Positions 1 through 11,908 of a DNA stretch of 64,000 bases are shown here, piece after piece (the stretch's first letter is position 1; each line of letters starts with the position of its first letter). Under the pieces are notes generated by a model. It made no database searches. It was given only the letters and a program-made list of their open reading frames with translations, and had not been told where the DNA came from. This DNA comes from Pagrus major (Eukaryota > Chordata > Actinopteri > Spariformes > Sparidae). A program made the translations under genes and the position numbers. The stretch covers positions 11,090,741 through 11,154,740 of the forward strand of contig NC_133224.1 in assembly GCF_040436345.1 (NCBI RefSeq), written 5' to 3'.

Positions 1-962
1 GATTAACATTTTAAAAACAGCTGCAACAACAACACTGTTGACTAAAAATCATGATACATTTTTAGTTTTATGACTATAAATTCAGTCAATGTAAGGACCA
101 TTGGAGTCCTTCAGGGGGCGCTAAATGTTCATATAATTACCATAGTGACTGAAGTGTGCTGAAGTGGAGAAAATACAGTATAACTGTGTAAATGTGTAAA
201 AGTGTAAATCCGTTTTCATGTTTTTTGCAGATAAACTAACATGACTGTCTGTGTCTCTGTCAAATATGCTAAAATAGGAAAAGCACATAAAGGTCTGGGC
301 CTTGCCCTTCTTGAGACAATACAACAAAGAGAGCAACAACATACTTCACTGTTATTCTGAGGATGTTCCAGCTGTGCATTCATATTGTCCAACAATCCTT
401 TCCACCTCTCTCCTGAGCTGTTAATAATTTCTCATCTCTTCTGTGTAACATGATCATTTTAGAAAGGTCAGAGCACCTTACCAAATCCATTTTACTTCAT
501 TTAATTTACCTGTTCACAGACTCATGTTGTAAAGGCATGAAAAAAAATCAAACCATTCAGAAGATCCTTGAATTAGTCTTCAAATCATGTATTTAAACCC
601 CTCTAAAGGCCTTCAACACTGTGAGTTTAAATCTAACAGGCTGGAGCTCAAAGGTCGGTGTTCCTCTGGTAATTGCCTGTTAGATTGAAAGGAAAATGTG
701 TAACACACACACATGAGGTAAATATTTAATTTAAGATAGCCTTTTAGGTGTTACTGTGGAAAAAAACTGACAAGCTCAGAGAGAAAGAGAAGACAAACAG
801 CTTGTGTTCAGCTTAAAGTAATTCTGTGTGGCTGTATAGTTTTATACGCATAGATACATTGACAACTTTACATGCATATTCAGGTGGATAGAGTACAAAT
901 ACAACATCCTATACAGCCTGCTTAGGTTCATATATGACAATTATGATGCTAATGTAGGAAAA
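1..962. other. intergenic, no gene seen
   Basis: AT-rich non-coding DNA. Short open frames lack splice context, domain-like sequence or codon bias. No repeat was recognised with confidence. Confidence 0.6.
959..962 (-). terminator. Pol III T-run terminator of tRNA-iMet
   Basis: On the minus strand TTTT follows the discriminator base directly, a minimal RNA polymerase III stop. This supports the tRNA being an active gene rather than a tRNA-derived repeat. Confidence 0.8.
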
Positions 963-1034
963 TAGCAGAGGATGGTTTCGATCCATCGACCTCTGGGTTA
1001 TGGGCCCAGCACGCTTCCGCTGCGCCACTCTGCT
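963..1034 (-). tRNA. initiator tRNA-Met (CAU)
   Basis: The minus strand reads a complete 72-nt cytosolic initiator tRNA-Met, which starts translation by binding eIF2-GTP and the AUG start codon. The anticodon CAU is at plus-strand 1002-1000. Initiator hallmarks are visible: the acceptor stem starts with A and closes with U (A1:U72), three consecutive G:C pairs lie in the anticodon stem (GGGCCCAUAACCC), and the T loop carries the AUCGAAA form rather than TTCGA. The sequence agrees with the vertebrate initiator tRNA as I know it. A-box (TGGCGCAGCGG) and B-box (GGATCGAAACC) promoter elements are internal. No intron is present. CCA is not encoded, as expected in eukaryotes. Confidence 0.96.
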
Positions 1035-1436
1035 CTCTTAAAGGGCCAGTGCAACAGAAAGCCTATTTTATCTCTGAACGTGAACTGTTTGAAATTCATC
1101 TCATGGAAGGGGACATTCTTATATAACACAGCCATTGTTTCCTGCTGCCAGACAGAGTTGGTGGGAGGGAGAGAAAGGGGCCAAGTGGAGGGAACAAGTT
1201 CAGAGAACGAAAAGGAGAAAAAAGGAGTTTGTGAACGAGAAAGAGGTGGAGGTGGACTGGAGGAGAGGGGGAGATCATTATGGGAAATTTCAAAAATATT
1301 CTTTAATTTGTCATGAAACTTGTTGAAGTGGGATAAAATGTCTTAATGTCTATATATAAACTACACAATATCTACAGGCTGTGTAGTTCATACCACATAT
1401 TGTCATTCCAGGCACATTCTTGGGGCCTCATTGCCC

Positions 1437-1850
1437 TTAAAGGGGCCCAGACAGACTGCCTACTTTAAAAAATGTTTAAAATAATTTTAAAATATGAAAA
1501 TATAAAATAATCTATGGTCTAAAACTTTATCTCAATCTTTATAAATGTATGTATCCATTTTTTTAAAGTGCAAAAGAATTTTAGGTTTTGTTGCAAGATA
1601 TAACAAAATCAACAGAATGTAAAGAAATAACAATTCTGAGGTTAGGACATCTATGAACTGTGTCGCTGAGATATCTTCTGAAGTTAGCACGCTAACCAGC
1701 TAGCCCTGAGCAAGCTGTATAAACACCAACACTCCCACAATACTCCGAGCTCCGGATCTTGATCGCCAACTGCACGGCCAACTGAGCTAACTAGCTAATG
1801 ACAGCTACAGTTAGCAGTTGCTCTGGTGAATAATACTGTCTTCCCACGCT
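1437..1850. repeat. diverged MITE of the 'gctaactgagctaac' family
   Basis: Starts with TTAAAGGGGCCCAG and carries the internal words 'gaagttagcacgctaacc' and 'ggccaactgagctaactagc'. The same words recur near 4.74, 6.38, 45.96, 47.9 and 49.8 kb. The far terminus is degraded, so the end is approximate. Confidence 0.55.
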
Positions 1851-3117
1851 AAACTGTGCAGCTTTTTAATCTGGCCCTGTATGTAGTGCATTCTTCAGTG
1901 TCTTTTACTCTTTCATGTGTTGTCATGTATCTCTGTGGTGAATATATAAATGTGATGAACTAATTTGTGTTTGCTTTGTCCACTTTAACTCTCCATTCAT
2001 GCCGGTAAAGAGTGAGAGAACGAGGCTTTTATCCATTGAACAGTCTCCCCTTTGTTTTTGAAGGGAAACTAGGCCACACATTCTCCTCTAAAGAGAAAGA
2101 AGGGAACAAAGACAGAAAAAGAACAGGAGGGGATATGTTACATGCAGACAGAAAGGGAAATGGAAGAGGACAGAGATTAGAAGTCCAAAAGTTGTTCAAT
2201 GTACAATCAGCAAGTGGTGTAATGTACACCCACTGTATAACAGTGATATCAGTGCAACAGACATAAAGCAATAACATTACGCAATATGACAAAGTCCCTA
2301 TGAAGTACGCCCAACATTACTGAATGTGTGTTGCGTGAACTTATGAAAGGTTCCCCTCACAACTTTCTCTGTAAGTTATTCTCTAAATATAAGTACAACA
2401 TCATGATACATGGATTTTTCCTTTTTCTGATCATTTCTATTCTATATCCAGTGTAGAAATATACACTTTATAATACTGTACAACCAATCACTCCGTGAAC
2501 ATGTGAGCATAACTTCTTTTTTTAGATTAAATCAAAGCAGTGTTTCCCCGAACTACACCGGTTCAGTGTGAGCCGGCTGCACTCAAGGCAGCGAGCCTGA
2601 AAACAATGAGATGAAAGCCTGAGACCTCAGCGAAACTGGTCTGAACTGGTCCAGGTCTGCTCTGCTGTGCCTTTTTTTTTCTCAAGCTCACGCTGGCTTG
2701 CAAAATAAACTCTCTCAGAGGGCTCAGACGGGGATTTATAGTGAGGCCCTGTGTGTGTGTATGTTTCTCCAAGCCTGCATACTTGAGTTGAACAATTCAG
2801 AGAACTACAGCACAGGCATCAGTAAAGTGAAACTTTTAGGGATTTTCGAAAGACAGGGCTGCCTGCAATACATAAGTTTGAAGTGTCTAAAATTGTGTGT
2901 AAGAAACTTTTGTGTTCTGTAGAATAACATTGAAATTGGCCAAATTCAAGGGACATAATACCTAACTGTGAATCTCACATTTAATACTTTACATCAATAC
3001 AGACAACTTTACCCTCCTTAGTGTTCCCAAAAATTATTGTTGCCACTGCCGCAACGACTGCCAGATCGATTTCCATTTTTCTCACAGTATCAACTGCCAA
3101 CAAAACATGAGTTTATT
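1851..3117. other. intergenic, no gene seen
   Basis: Non-coding. Purine-rich patches around 2.0-2.2 kb produce spurious open frames. No repeat recognised. Confidence 0.5.
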
Positions 3118-3290
3118 TATTCACTGTTCTATAATAGACCATATTCACACGGCAACCATTTTCCTCTGACCTCGCGTTCAGAGCTTCCAACCATGAGCGT
3201 GACGTCAGAGGAAAATGGCCGCCTGGACTGCCAATCAACATTCATTTTCCCGGAAGATCTCAAAGACAGAATTGCATTGTGAACGCTTGT
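3118..3290. repeat. short inverted repeat element carrying a CRE motif
   Basis: The left end 'taatagaccatattcacac' and the word 'attttcctctgac' are inverted as 'gtcagaggaaaatggccgcc' inside the element. The same end recurs in reverse orientation at about 58,508-58,552 ('ggaaaatggccgcc...gaatatagtctatta'). A perfect TGACGTCA lies at 3200-3207. Confidence 0.55.
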
Positions 3291-3309
3291 TTTCCCAGCC
3301 TGTTAATCA

Positions 3310-3573
3310 GCTAAAGGTACAGTGTGTAGGCTATAGTGGCATCTTGCTGCGAGGTTGCAGAATGGAACCAACTAAACACCCCTCATCTCACTCACCTCAA
3401 CAGTTGGCGCTAAAAACACGAAAGGTTGGAGAAGAGGGCCCACTCCCTCTAGATAAAAAAGGTTCATTCTAATAACGAAAACACAGCGATTATTAGTTTC
3501 AGGTGATTAAACACTAATGAAAGAAATATTATATTGCATTTCTGCTCCTAAATTCTACACACTGTGACTTTAA
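3310..3573. repeat. MITE, TIR AAAGGTACAGTGTGTAG
   Basis: The left end TAAAGGTACAGTGTGTAG and right end CTACACACTGTGACTTTAA form terminal inverted repeats of a 264-bp non-autonomous element of a type common in fish. It has no coding capacity. Confidence 0.75.
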
Positions 3574-4737
3574 CTGGCATCTGCAAGCTGTTATGTCTTT
3601 GTGCAACCCTTAACCACCAGAGTAATGTATGTACAGTAATCCCTCCCTGTTCCCCCTCCAGCTTCAGAGAAAACAGGCTAAACTATGCAGCAACTTTGCC
3701 CCCCATCCTGTCCTCTCTATGTGTGTGTGCAGTCTTGGTCTGCGGATGGATTTAGTGATACTGTCCCCTCCTCCTCTACAAATGGCACAGGCCTCTCAGC
3801 AAAATGAATCTTGGAAGTTCTGGTTGTTAGAGGTGAGTACACTCAACATGACTCAGACAACATGTGGGAAAACACTGCAAAACACTGTTGCAGCTACAAT
3901 GCTGTTTCCATTAATACCCGAGGCCATGTTCCCTTCCCAATTTCGCTCCACCCTCAACTCATAAACATGTTTACACATCCCTGCCCCCTTCTTTCTCTCT
4001 TTCTGTCTGCCCTTTCCCCTCTTTTTTTGGGCTCCTCCTCCTCTCTCTTTACTCTTGTTTCCTGAGCAAATCATCTGGCTCTTCCCATTTCCTTGTTTTT
4101 TTCCCGAATCTCCCAATATCCAGCATCAGCAGAAAGCAGAAAAGTTAAGAAAATAGAGAAGGGACGATGAAGCAGAAAGTGTCCCTGCACTATTTGTCCT
4201 CCTGTCCAGCAGTCAACAGCTCTGTTACAACCCGACTCCACCAGACGTGCACACACACACATGATCAACAGAGATAAAAACAGAAACAGATGGCGAGTGT
4301 TTGAGTTACTCTCGTGGAGAGAGATAGATGTCACGCTCTTATTTTGATCTTGGCAATATCTAAATGGGCATCACATAAAGTTTCCACTGCTAAATTTCAG
4401 AAGCACTGCAAGTTTCACCGTTGAGGTTAATTGAGGTTAATGGGCTTAATGGAAGCGCTATAACGTTGCAGATACACAAATAGCAACACAGCAGCCCCAG
4501 ACCCAAATATAGAAAGAGCTGCATATAGAACGATGGTATCGTGCACGTGTTTATGTTGAACTGCATGCACTGCATGTGACAGATACTGTCGCAGGAACAT
4601 GAGATGAGAATAGACAGCCTTCTCTCAGTCGCATTATTCTTGGTAAACAAATTTTATAGCCTAGTAAATAAGAATGGCATGATTCGCAGGAGACCCACAG
4701 CCAAAATCTGTCTACACGCCCCGGTTTAAGTCCCACT
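3574..4737. other. intergenic, no gene seen
   Basis: Pyrimidine/purine-biased non-coding DNA. Open frames on both strands here are compositional. No repeat recognised. Confidence 0.5.
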
Positions 4738-4945
4738 TCAAGGTGCAATATGTAAGAATTAGCCACTTGCTAAATTAGCTAGTTAGCTTAGTTAGCTGTG
4801 CAGTTAGCAGTCAGGGCTTGGAGCATGGAGCACAAGGGAAGTGTTGCCGTTTACACCGCCAGATTAGGTACTTTGGACCAGGATGTGCCGGGGATAGCTG
4901 GTTAGCATGCTAATCATGGTTTTCAATACAATACATCAACATCAT
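4738..4945. repeat. MITE fragment, AAGGTGCAATATGTAAGAATT family
   Basis: One terminus (AAGGTGCAATATGTAAGAAT) is intact, followed by the tagctagttagcttag-rich interior shared with the copies at 6.4 and 49.8 kb. The other terminus is not clear. Confidence 0.65.
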
Positions 4946-5751
4946 AACTTCAAAAGAGTTATTCTTTCATAATATGTTGATAATTTAGGTACATTTTGAA
5001 TGTTTTCATCCAAAAGTCTTTAAATTTGCACACTGTTAAATAAAATACCATCAGCAGGATTGTAATTAGTCTCAGGATCATATTTTCTTGTACTGGTTTG
5101 CAAAATGGCCTGATGAATTTGTCTGAATAAGAGAAAAACAGGGTGAAACAGACTCTGTGTAAAGGAACACTCTTTGCTTCACTGTAAAACCCCTCAGGGA
5201 GTTAGCATAGAGACCGAACCAAAACATACAGGTGCACAAAACAAGCACACACATGCAGAAGTGCAGTTACACCAGAACAAAGCGGTCGAGTGAGATAGAG
5301 GGGAAACAGAGAGGGGGAAGGATTGGTGTGGGGGTGGGGCGGCTGGGAGGAGATACAAGATAGAAGAGCAGTGATATCATCATCATTAATCAATCATGAA
5401 AAGCTTCTTCCTGTTTTCCACATTTTAATCCAATTAGTTCTTTACTAAATTAGTGCATGTTTACACACTCGCTCAATGTTTACAACAGACAGACCTCACA
5501 GGACTGAGAGTATCATTTACACTTATGTAATATCTCATAAATTATCATACAGACTCGTGTTGCATACTGTCCCTTACTGAGATAAACAAACAGCACTTCA
5601 AGCAGTACTTTGCGTTCAGGCATCCTTTTCCCAGAAGTCTGCTGCTACTGTAACTCTAAGGCCAACAACAGCTGGTGAAGTCTTCAGAGCACATGCACGG
5701 ACATGAAGACATTGTTTATAAGATTAGCTGATCGCACATGTTCTCTATACT

Positions 5752-5930
5752 TTAAAGGTTGTAGTTTGGGTGGAGAAATGTTAATCAGAAGAGAAAGATC
5801 TTCATTTACTGATTCTATATGCAGAAACAAAGAAAATAAACAAACTGATTATGATCACATCAGGATAAACAGACCAGCCAGGAGATGTTTGTCACTTGTT
5901 AATGGAGAGGAAAATGAGGTCTGTGTGGTA
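5752..5930. repeat. MITE fragment, AAAGGTGCACTATGTAGTTTT family
   Basis: TTTAAAGGTTGTAGTTTGGG followed by 'gaaagatcttcatttactga' matches the left end of the copy at 44,953. 'gaggaaaatgaggtc' near 5,905 matches its interior. It is a decayed partial copy, so the right end is approximate. Confidence 0.55.
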
Positions 5931-6378
5931 AAATAAAAGGAGGGAATAGTGGGGAGCGGCAATCTCCACTCATTAAATGATTAAAGGCCGCAGCAGGAGC
6001 CTATCAACCCATCAGTGATGTTCATCAATAAGGCTTATGCAACTGATCATATTATCTTAAGGAAAAGTTTGCAAACTGAATTTTCTAACACATTGTGTTG
6101 CTCTGTCAGAAGGATTTTGCAGCATGGTAACTTTTCATTTTAAAACGTGTCTTTCCACTGACTTCAGTTGTCAACCTCCATCTCAGCCCCTATTTGTGCT
6201 CTGAGTGAGTGACAACAGTTTTACATAAGAGCTGCAATGGTGTATATATAACATTACCAAATAGTGAAAATAAATGGGGTAAATATGTGTGGATGTGGGT
6301 GGTTATGTAGCTGTATACATTGCAAAAAAAAACAAAAAAAAAAACAGCATGTGGGATTTGTATAAAAAATAGCATGTA

Positions 6379-6566
6379 TTAAAGGTGCAATACGTAAGAT
6401 TTTTTGTTTAAAACTACAAAAAATAAAATAAAATAAACAGAATATGAAGAAATAATGTCTCTGTATTGTGTTGCAGAGATTATTACAGTCGGCTGATACG
6501 ACTACTATTTGCACGGTTAGCTAACGGCAGCTACACTCTTACAATTCTTACATATTGCACCTTTAA
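6379..6566. repeat. MITE, AAGGTGCAATATGTAAGAATT family
   Basis: Short copy with both termini: TTAAAGGTGCAATACGTAAG at the left and CTTACATATTGCACCTTTAA at the right. The interior contains 'cggttagctaacggcagcta'. Confidence 0.8.
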
Positions 6567-6839
6567 CCTGTAAATATGATTTGTCATTTGGAGGAAAGTG
6601 GATGTTTTAGGGTTACAAAGTTATTGACACTGTGACCGTGTGATCTACTGATCAACTCTTTAGTGCCATGAGCCTATAAACATGAGCAGTGGTGGATATA
6701 AATGGCTGAACTATTATTATTATTATTATTGTTGATTATATTTAAGAGAATATTTTTGACAGAAATCAGGTCTAATAACTTGGACGTGTGGTGTTAAAAC
6801 ACTTGTTGCTGAGGAGCATAAAGTTTAATGTGTGTTTTT

Positions 6840-6960
6840 CTGGGAAGAGGGGGCGGGACGTAGAGAGACAGAGAGATCCTATTGGCTCGTTCAGAGGTGG
6901 GCGGGGAAACCAGGGACACTACAAGTACAGCGCGAGCCTCTTTGTAACAAGATTAGTAAG
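6840..6960 (+). promoter_or_regulatory. slc3a2: GC-box/CCAAT promoter of slc3a2 copy 1
   Basis: Sp1-type GC boxes GGGCGGGAC (6851-6859) and GGGCGGGG (6899-6906) flank an inverted CCAAT box (ATTGG, 6881-6885). No TATA box is obvious. The block lies just upstream of the presumed non-coding first exon, and its sequence is recognisable at the second copy (13,090-13,190). The transcription start is not determined. Confidence 0.65.
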
Positions 6961-7036
6961 GACGAGGAGATAAACAGCCGACTTATAGAGATACAAGCCA
7001 GGACGGACTATACGCTGCTGTTTTCTGTTTTTACAG
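6940..7036 (+). other. slc3a2: non-coding exon 1 of slc3a2 copy 1 (5' end approximate)
   Basis: Ends at a good donor (TTTACAG|GTAATG, GT at 7037). The stretch 'ccaggacggactata...tttttacag' is conserved at the second copy, ending at 13,247. Conservation of donor and flank in both copies supports a real 5' UTR exon. The 5' end is a guess. Confidence 0.6.
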
Positions 7037-7177
7037 GTAATGTTGATTTACTTCTTTAACTTTGTAGCCACAGAACTAATTCGCCATACATTAAAGAGTC
7101 GCGAGCGGGAAGTAAAGTCAAATGATGTGTAACGACCTCGTGTAATTTACCAGTAGATGACGTACGCGATGGGCTTG

Positions 7178-7186
7178 ATTTCATCA
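7178..7186 (-). promoter_or_regulatory. candidate amino-acid response element (CARE)
   Basis: The minus strand reads TGATGAAAT, matching the C/EBP-ATF response consensus TGATGXAAX, about 140 bp into intron 1 of slc3a2 copy 1. SLC3A2 is a known ATF4 target induced by amino-acid shortage, so the position makes sense. A 9-mer can also occur by chance. I found no counterpart in intron 1 of copy 2. Confidence 0.35.
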
Positions 7187-8024
7187 TCTTCATCGAAGAA
7201 GCGTGACACGATGTCAAACATAGTTTTGGGCCCTTTTGTTGCGTAAAATTAGTTTTTTGTTGTTGTTTTTTTTCTTCACATATGTTGATAAACTGCAGTT
7301 AGGCAGATATTTAAAAGGTTTTCTTTTTCTGTTAAACGAATCCTGAAAGGTTTAAGGAACCGGAGCGAACCGGCAAGCTAGCTTAAATAGACTTCCGGTA
7401 GTATTAATAAATAAAACCTCGTTATCTTCCAGGTCGAACATTGTGCTTAAAAGTAGTCTTAAAGCCAGACACCTCAGAGGAAAAAAGAGTGATAAATGAT
7501 CATTTTCATCTTTGCAAGAACATAATTACTATTCTTATTTTCTGATAAAGTGCACAGCTTAATGGAAAAAATGCTTCATGAAGGCAAATAAGTAAATGAC
7601 GCACCAATATGGTGTGTGGGTAGGGGGGGGATTTACTTAGCAATGGTTAATAATGGTTTATAGCTATTCTTTACACTTCCTCTTAAATAATTGTAACGCT
7701 AATTAACAATAGTATCTTTATCTCTTATTGTGAAGGTCGCATTGTTTCCGCTGCTTGTTCACCCAACTCACAAACTGGACATTTGAATGTTTGCTGTAGC
7801 AACACGTGTCATGACTACAAATGTCCTCGTCATTAATTTCCCAGCGGGTTTAGTGTTTCCTAACCTCCCTTCCTCATTAGCTTGGCTGGAAATTATTATT
7901 ACTATTATTGGTCATATGTCTTGTGTGACTTAACATCCAGTAAAACAAGACTGCCCTGACACCAGACTAATAAACTTCATCTACTGCGTCTGTCTCTGTT
8001 ATCCACCAGAAATTAGATATAACC

Positions 8025-11000
8025 ATGAATAAGGACACGGAGATCGACATGAAGGAAGTGGAGCTCAATGAGGTGGACCCTGAGAAGCAGCCCATGACAG
8101 GTGATGGCCCGGCTGCAGGCGGAGAGAAAAATGGCAGCGTCAAGCTGAAGGTCCCTGAGGACGAGATTACATTCACCGGGCTGTCCAAAGAGGAGCTGAT
8201 GAAGGTTGCTGGCACTCCGGGGTAAGGGTTGCTATAAACCACATTTCAATAAATAAAAGTCTTGCACAGGTGTGGTTGTCTTAACAATCTTCTTCCCTTC
8301 CTTTGTGATTAGATGGGTGCGAACCCGTTGGGTGCTTCTCGTGCTGTTTTGGCTGGGTTGGGTAGGCATGCTGGCCGGAGCCATAGTGATCATAGTCCAG
8401 GCTCCTCGCTGCAAACCAATTCCTGAGATGAACTGGTGGAACGAAGGACCTCTGTACCAGATCTCTGACCTTGAAGCTTTCTCTGACGGACTGAAAGGTA
8501 GAGAACCTTTACCGAATATGTATTTTCAGAGTTAATATACCATGCCTTTATCCCTGTCAGACTTTTAAAGTTAGGGGTGATGCCCTTTCCTACTGATGTC
8601 TGCATGTTCTTTAACTTATGGGGTCGTCCTCATTCCCAAAATAAGACTCTGAGATTATCTTTACAAAGTGGCCTGGTTTTGGTGGGGTACCTCTCTCTCG
8701 TTCATTAGGGATGAGTCATGTGACCAAGTCTTGGGTTTCTTTATTTCTGCGTGGCCTATTTCAGCTGGCCAGATACCAAACTGCTGACTAGACTAGACAA
8801 CGCGTGACTCAAGGTCTAAAGGACAGGAAACGCCTGCGAGTCATGCCTTTCATATCTCTCCTACTTTGATTTGAGGAGGTTAAGGTTGAGCAACATAGTA
8901 CAGTACACATTTTTAGACTTCATTTTCTATGTCAAAATTGATTTAGCTACTTCCTTTCTGGCTTCATAATTTTAAGACTTTGTTTTCCATTTTTCATTTT
9001 AATCCTAATTTTGTTCTAAGGTTGTTAAAGTTGCCAACAAGTTTCTGACAGAATTCCAACCACACGTGACTTGGTGGTGTTTGTAGATTTATTTTATACA
9101 TAGTACACACACACAATGGACCTCCTTGTGCACAGACTTAACATGCTCAGCAGATGGTTTGAAGAGAGTCCCTCACATGCTCCTGCCTTGAGTCAATACT
9201 TTGCTAAAAGAGCAGCATTTTTTCCCTCAGCTGTGTCCTAAGCACTGAAAATGTCTCTCCAGTCTTCTGCCCTCTCGCCCTAACCTTCTGAACTTGTCAC
9301 TGTTCACATATCAACTCTGTCTTTCACCAAGGTGAAAAATCGCTCAACATTTCATCTCTCTCCCTGTCCTTCTATTTGTTTCCAGGTGTTGAAGCAAAGT
9401 TGGATGAAATAAACCAGCTGAAGGTGAAAGGCCTGGTTCTCGGCCCTCTTCACAACGTCCAGACCGACAACCCCAACACCCTGTTTCTTGAGGAGATCAA
9501 CCCGACACAGGGAAAGAAGGAGGACCTGGCTGCTGTGCTGGAGAAGGCCCACAAGAAGGGTAGGTCATTAACTGAAATCAGATATTTAGGTGTAAAAATT
9601 AATTCTCTTAGTTCTCATTCTCAGTTAGTAGTAAGAAAGTAGTGTCTAGTGAGGTTTTGTTTTGTGTGTTTGTTTTTTTTTCAACTCTTGTCATTTACTT
9701 TTCCTTTTAGGCATTTCTGTGGTGCTTGACCTGACTCCAAACTACCAAGGAAATGCTCCTTGGTTCAGCGGTGACGTTGGTGTTGTGATGGAGAAAGTCA
9801 CGGTAGGAGACACACCATGTTCATTCAGTAACTCTTGAGTCTATGAATGAGAGCGCAGTGTAGAAAGAATCAGTGTCGTTGTTGTAGCTAAAGTGCTCAT
9901 GTTGTCTCCCAGGCTGCAGCGGAGCACTGGCTGGCTTTGGGTGTGGATGGCGTCAAGATATCTGCCCTCACTGTTGCCTCCGGCTCTGCTGATTGGTCTA
10001 AGCTGCAGGCTGCCGTCCAGGGCAACCGTACAGAGGACTCCAAGAAGAGGTGACTACGACTGCCATTTTCTGACTTTCTTTAGTGCTGCATAAGTAGATG
10101 ATTACTTAGACAAAACCATTATCTGCAAGACTTTTGGTTAAATTTCACTGTATCCTGCAGATATGGGGAAAGCAAAGTCTACACTAATATGGTAAATGAA
10201 CAATTGCATATATAAAAAGAGAATCAGGACTTATAAGGCATAGTATTTGGGGAGTCTTCTTTGTAAAGTATTTTTAAAAGCATCAGTGAAATGTCACCTG
10301 ACTGGGTTGTGTTTCCTGAGGGAAGGTGGAGATTAAAAGCATTCCATTGCTGCGGGGGTTAGGGAGAGACGCATCAACAAGAAAGGCATTCACAAGCCAC
10401 AGACGCTTTGCACTCTCGAGGCAAAGCGACACCTTGTGGAGAGTTTGAGGAATGACACAAATCTTACCACATTCTCTTTCTCTCAGGTTGCTGATGGGTG
10501 CGGTTGAAAATATTTCGGCTGCTGAGGTGTCCCAGCTCGTCAACACCTCTGGTGTAGATCTTGTCCTGTCTGACCTGCTGAGCAGCAAAAATGGAGGTAG
10601 GCCGGTGTGCCCCGTTTGTCTCACTGTACTTCGATGTGCATGAAGTGTCTATCTTTAAGTATTTAGCTTATTTCTATTATTTTGAACAGAACACATCCTT
10701 TATTTTTCAATTCTACTTCTCCGTATTGGAGGGTTTTCGAACAAAATGTCCATTTTTGTGTGAAAAACCAACCAGTTGGGGCTCAATGTTGCATTACAAG
10801 TGATGATTTCTCCCCAATATCTGCAGGTGTGGAGCGCATCAAGGATATGGACACCCTAAACTCTCAGCAGAGAAGTCTGGGCTGGGGTCTCGGTGCCACC
10901 CAACTGGACCAGCTGTCTAAACAGGCGACGACTCTGGACCTGATCCGTCTCTACCAGCTCCTGCTGTTCACCATGCCTGGAACCCCGGTGTTTACCTACG

Positions 11001-11748
11001 GAGACGAGATCGGCCTGCAGGCAGGACTGGTAAATTGGAAAACGGAAGATATTACAAAATGTTTTGATAACATTACAGCTATTACAGAATGTAACATTTG
11101 TCTTTTTGTTTCCTTATCAGGGTTCAGAGTCTCCTAAGATGGTTTGGGACATACAGAAGAAACCTGCTGAAGGAACGCCTGTCAATGAGACTGCTGAGGT
11201 AAGAGTGTGTCCACAGAGAATGTCAGTGTAGAAAAGGAGTAAATGGTAAAAAGCATTAATTTCCTTTCAGTTTTATAATAATAATTTAAATTCTCATATT
11301 TACAGGCTGAGCGGAAGCAGCGTGTTGACATCAGGAAGTGGTTTATATCCGTTAGTGACCTGCGAGGCAAAGAGCGTTCACTGCTCCACGGAGACTACTA
11401 TCCTCTCTACTCCTCCGCCTCCTCCCTGTCTTTCCTCCGTGTGTGGGATCAGAGCATCAGATACATAACAGCCGTCAACTGGGGAGGAGCAGAAGAAACA
11501 CTCAAGATTGCACTGGCACCTACAGGCAAGTTTAACAGAAATGCATCAAAATAAATCATAACGTAGCAGTGACCGTAGTTTTTAACATACTGATCTTTGT
11601 TCCTGCAGAAGGCGTAGAGCTGCCAGAGACAGCCAAGGTGGAGCTGTCAACTGACGACAACCTGAAAGCAGAGGACTTCGTCAGCTTGGACAAAATCACT
11701 CTAAGACCGGGAGGAGCAGTCCTGCTGCAGTTCCCCTATAAAGCTTAA
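8025..11748 (+). CDS. slc3a2: 4F2 cell-surface antigen heavy chain (CD98hc), tandem copy 1
   Basis: Type II membrane glycoprotein that pairs with SLC7 light chains (LAT1/LAT2, y+LAT, xCT) and carries them to the plasma membrane. Coding exons: 8025-8221, 8313-8497, 9386-9559, 9711-9802, 9913-10049, 10487-10596, 10827-11029, 11121-11198, 11306-11525, 11609-11748; all phases join, giving 511 aa. Seen: acidic cytosolic N-terminus (1-66), membrane span about 72-94, then QAPRC with Cys99 matching the cysteine that disulfide-links the light chain, and an alpha-amylase-like ectodomain (GVEAKLDEI, LVLGPLHNVQ, VVLDLTPNYQ, TPVFTYGDEIGL) as in this catalytically dead glycosidase relative. N-X-S/T sites are at N254, N270, N281 and N388. 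The start has A at -3. The intron after exon 11,306-11,525 uses a GC donor. Paralogue or orthologue naming (a/b) is not decided. Confidence 0.95.
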
Positions 11749-11832
11749 AGATGGCGCCAAACTGTAGGAAAGATGCCTACAGACTAGACTTGGTTTAAAA
11801 ACAGAGACTGAAGTCAGTCCTCACCTTTTAGG

Positions 11833-11838
11833 AATAAA
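11833..11838 (+). terminator. slc3a2: polyadenylation signal of slc3a2 copy 1
   Basis: AATAAA lies 85 bp after the stop codon, in a block conserved at copy 2 (17,195-17,200). Another AATAAA at 12,366 could serve a longer 3' UTR. Confidence 0.65.
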
Positions 11839-11908
11839 ATAATAATCGATACAGGACATTTCTTTTTAATACAAGAAATATGAAATATCAGTTTATTTAG
11901 TCAGAACA

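Noticed and set aside
10682-11137. 151-codon open frames at 10,682 and 16,063
   Set aside because: Intron 7 sequence joined to exon 8 of slc3a2; a splice acceptor inside each frame gives the true exon start.
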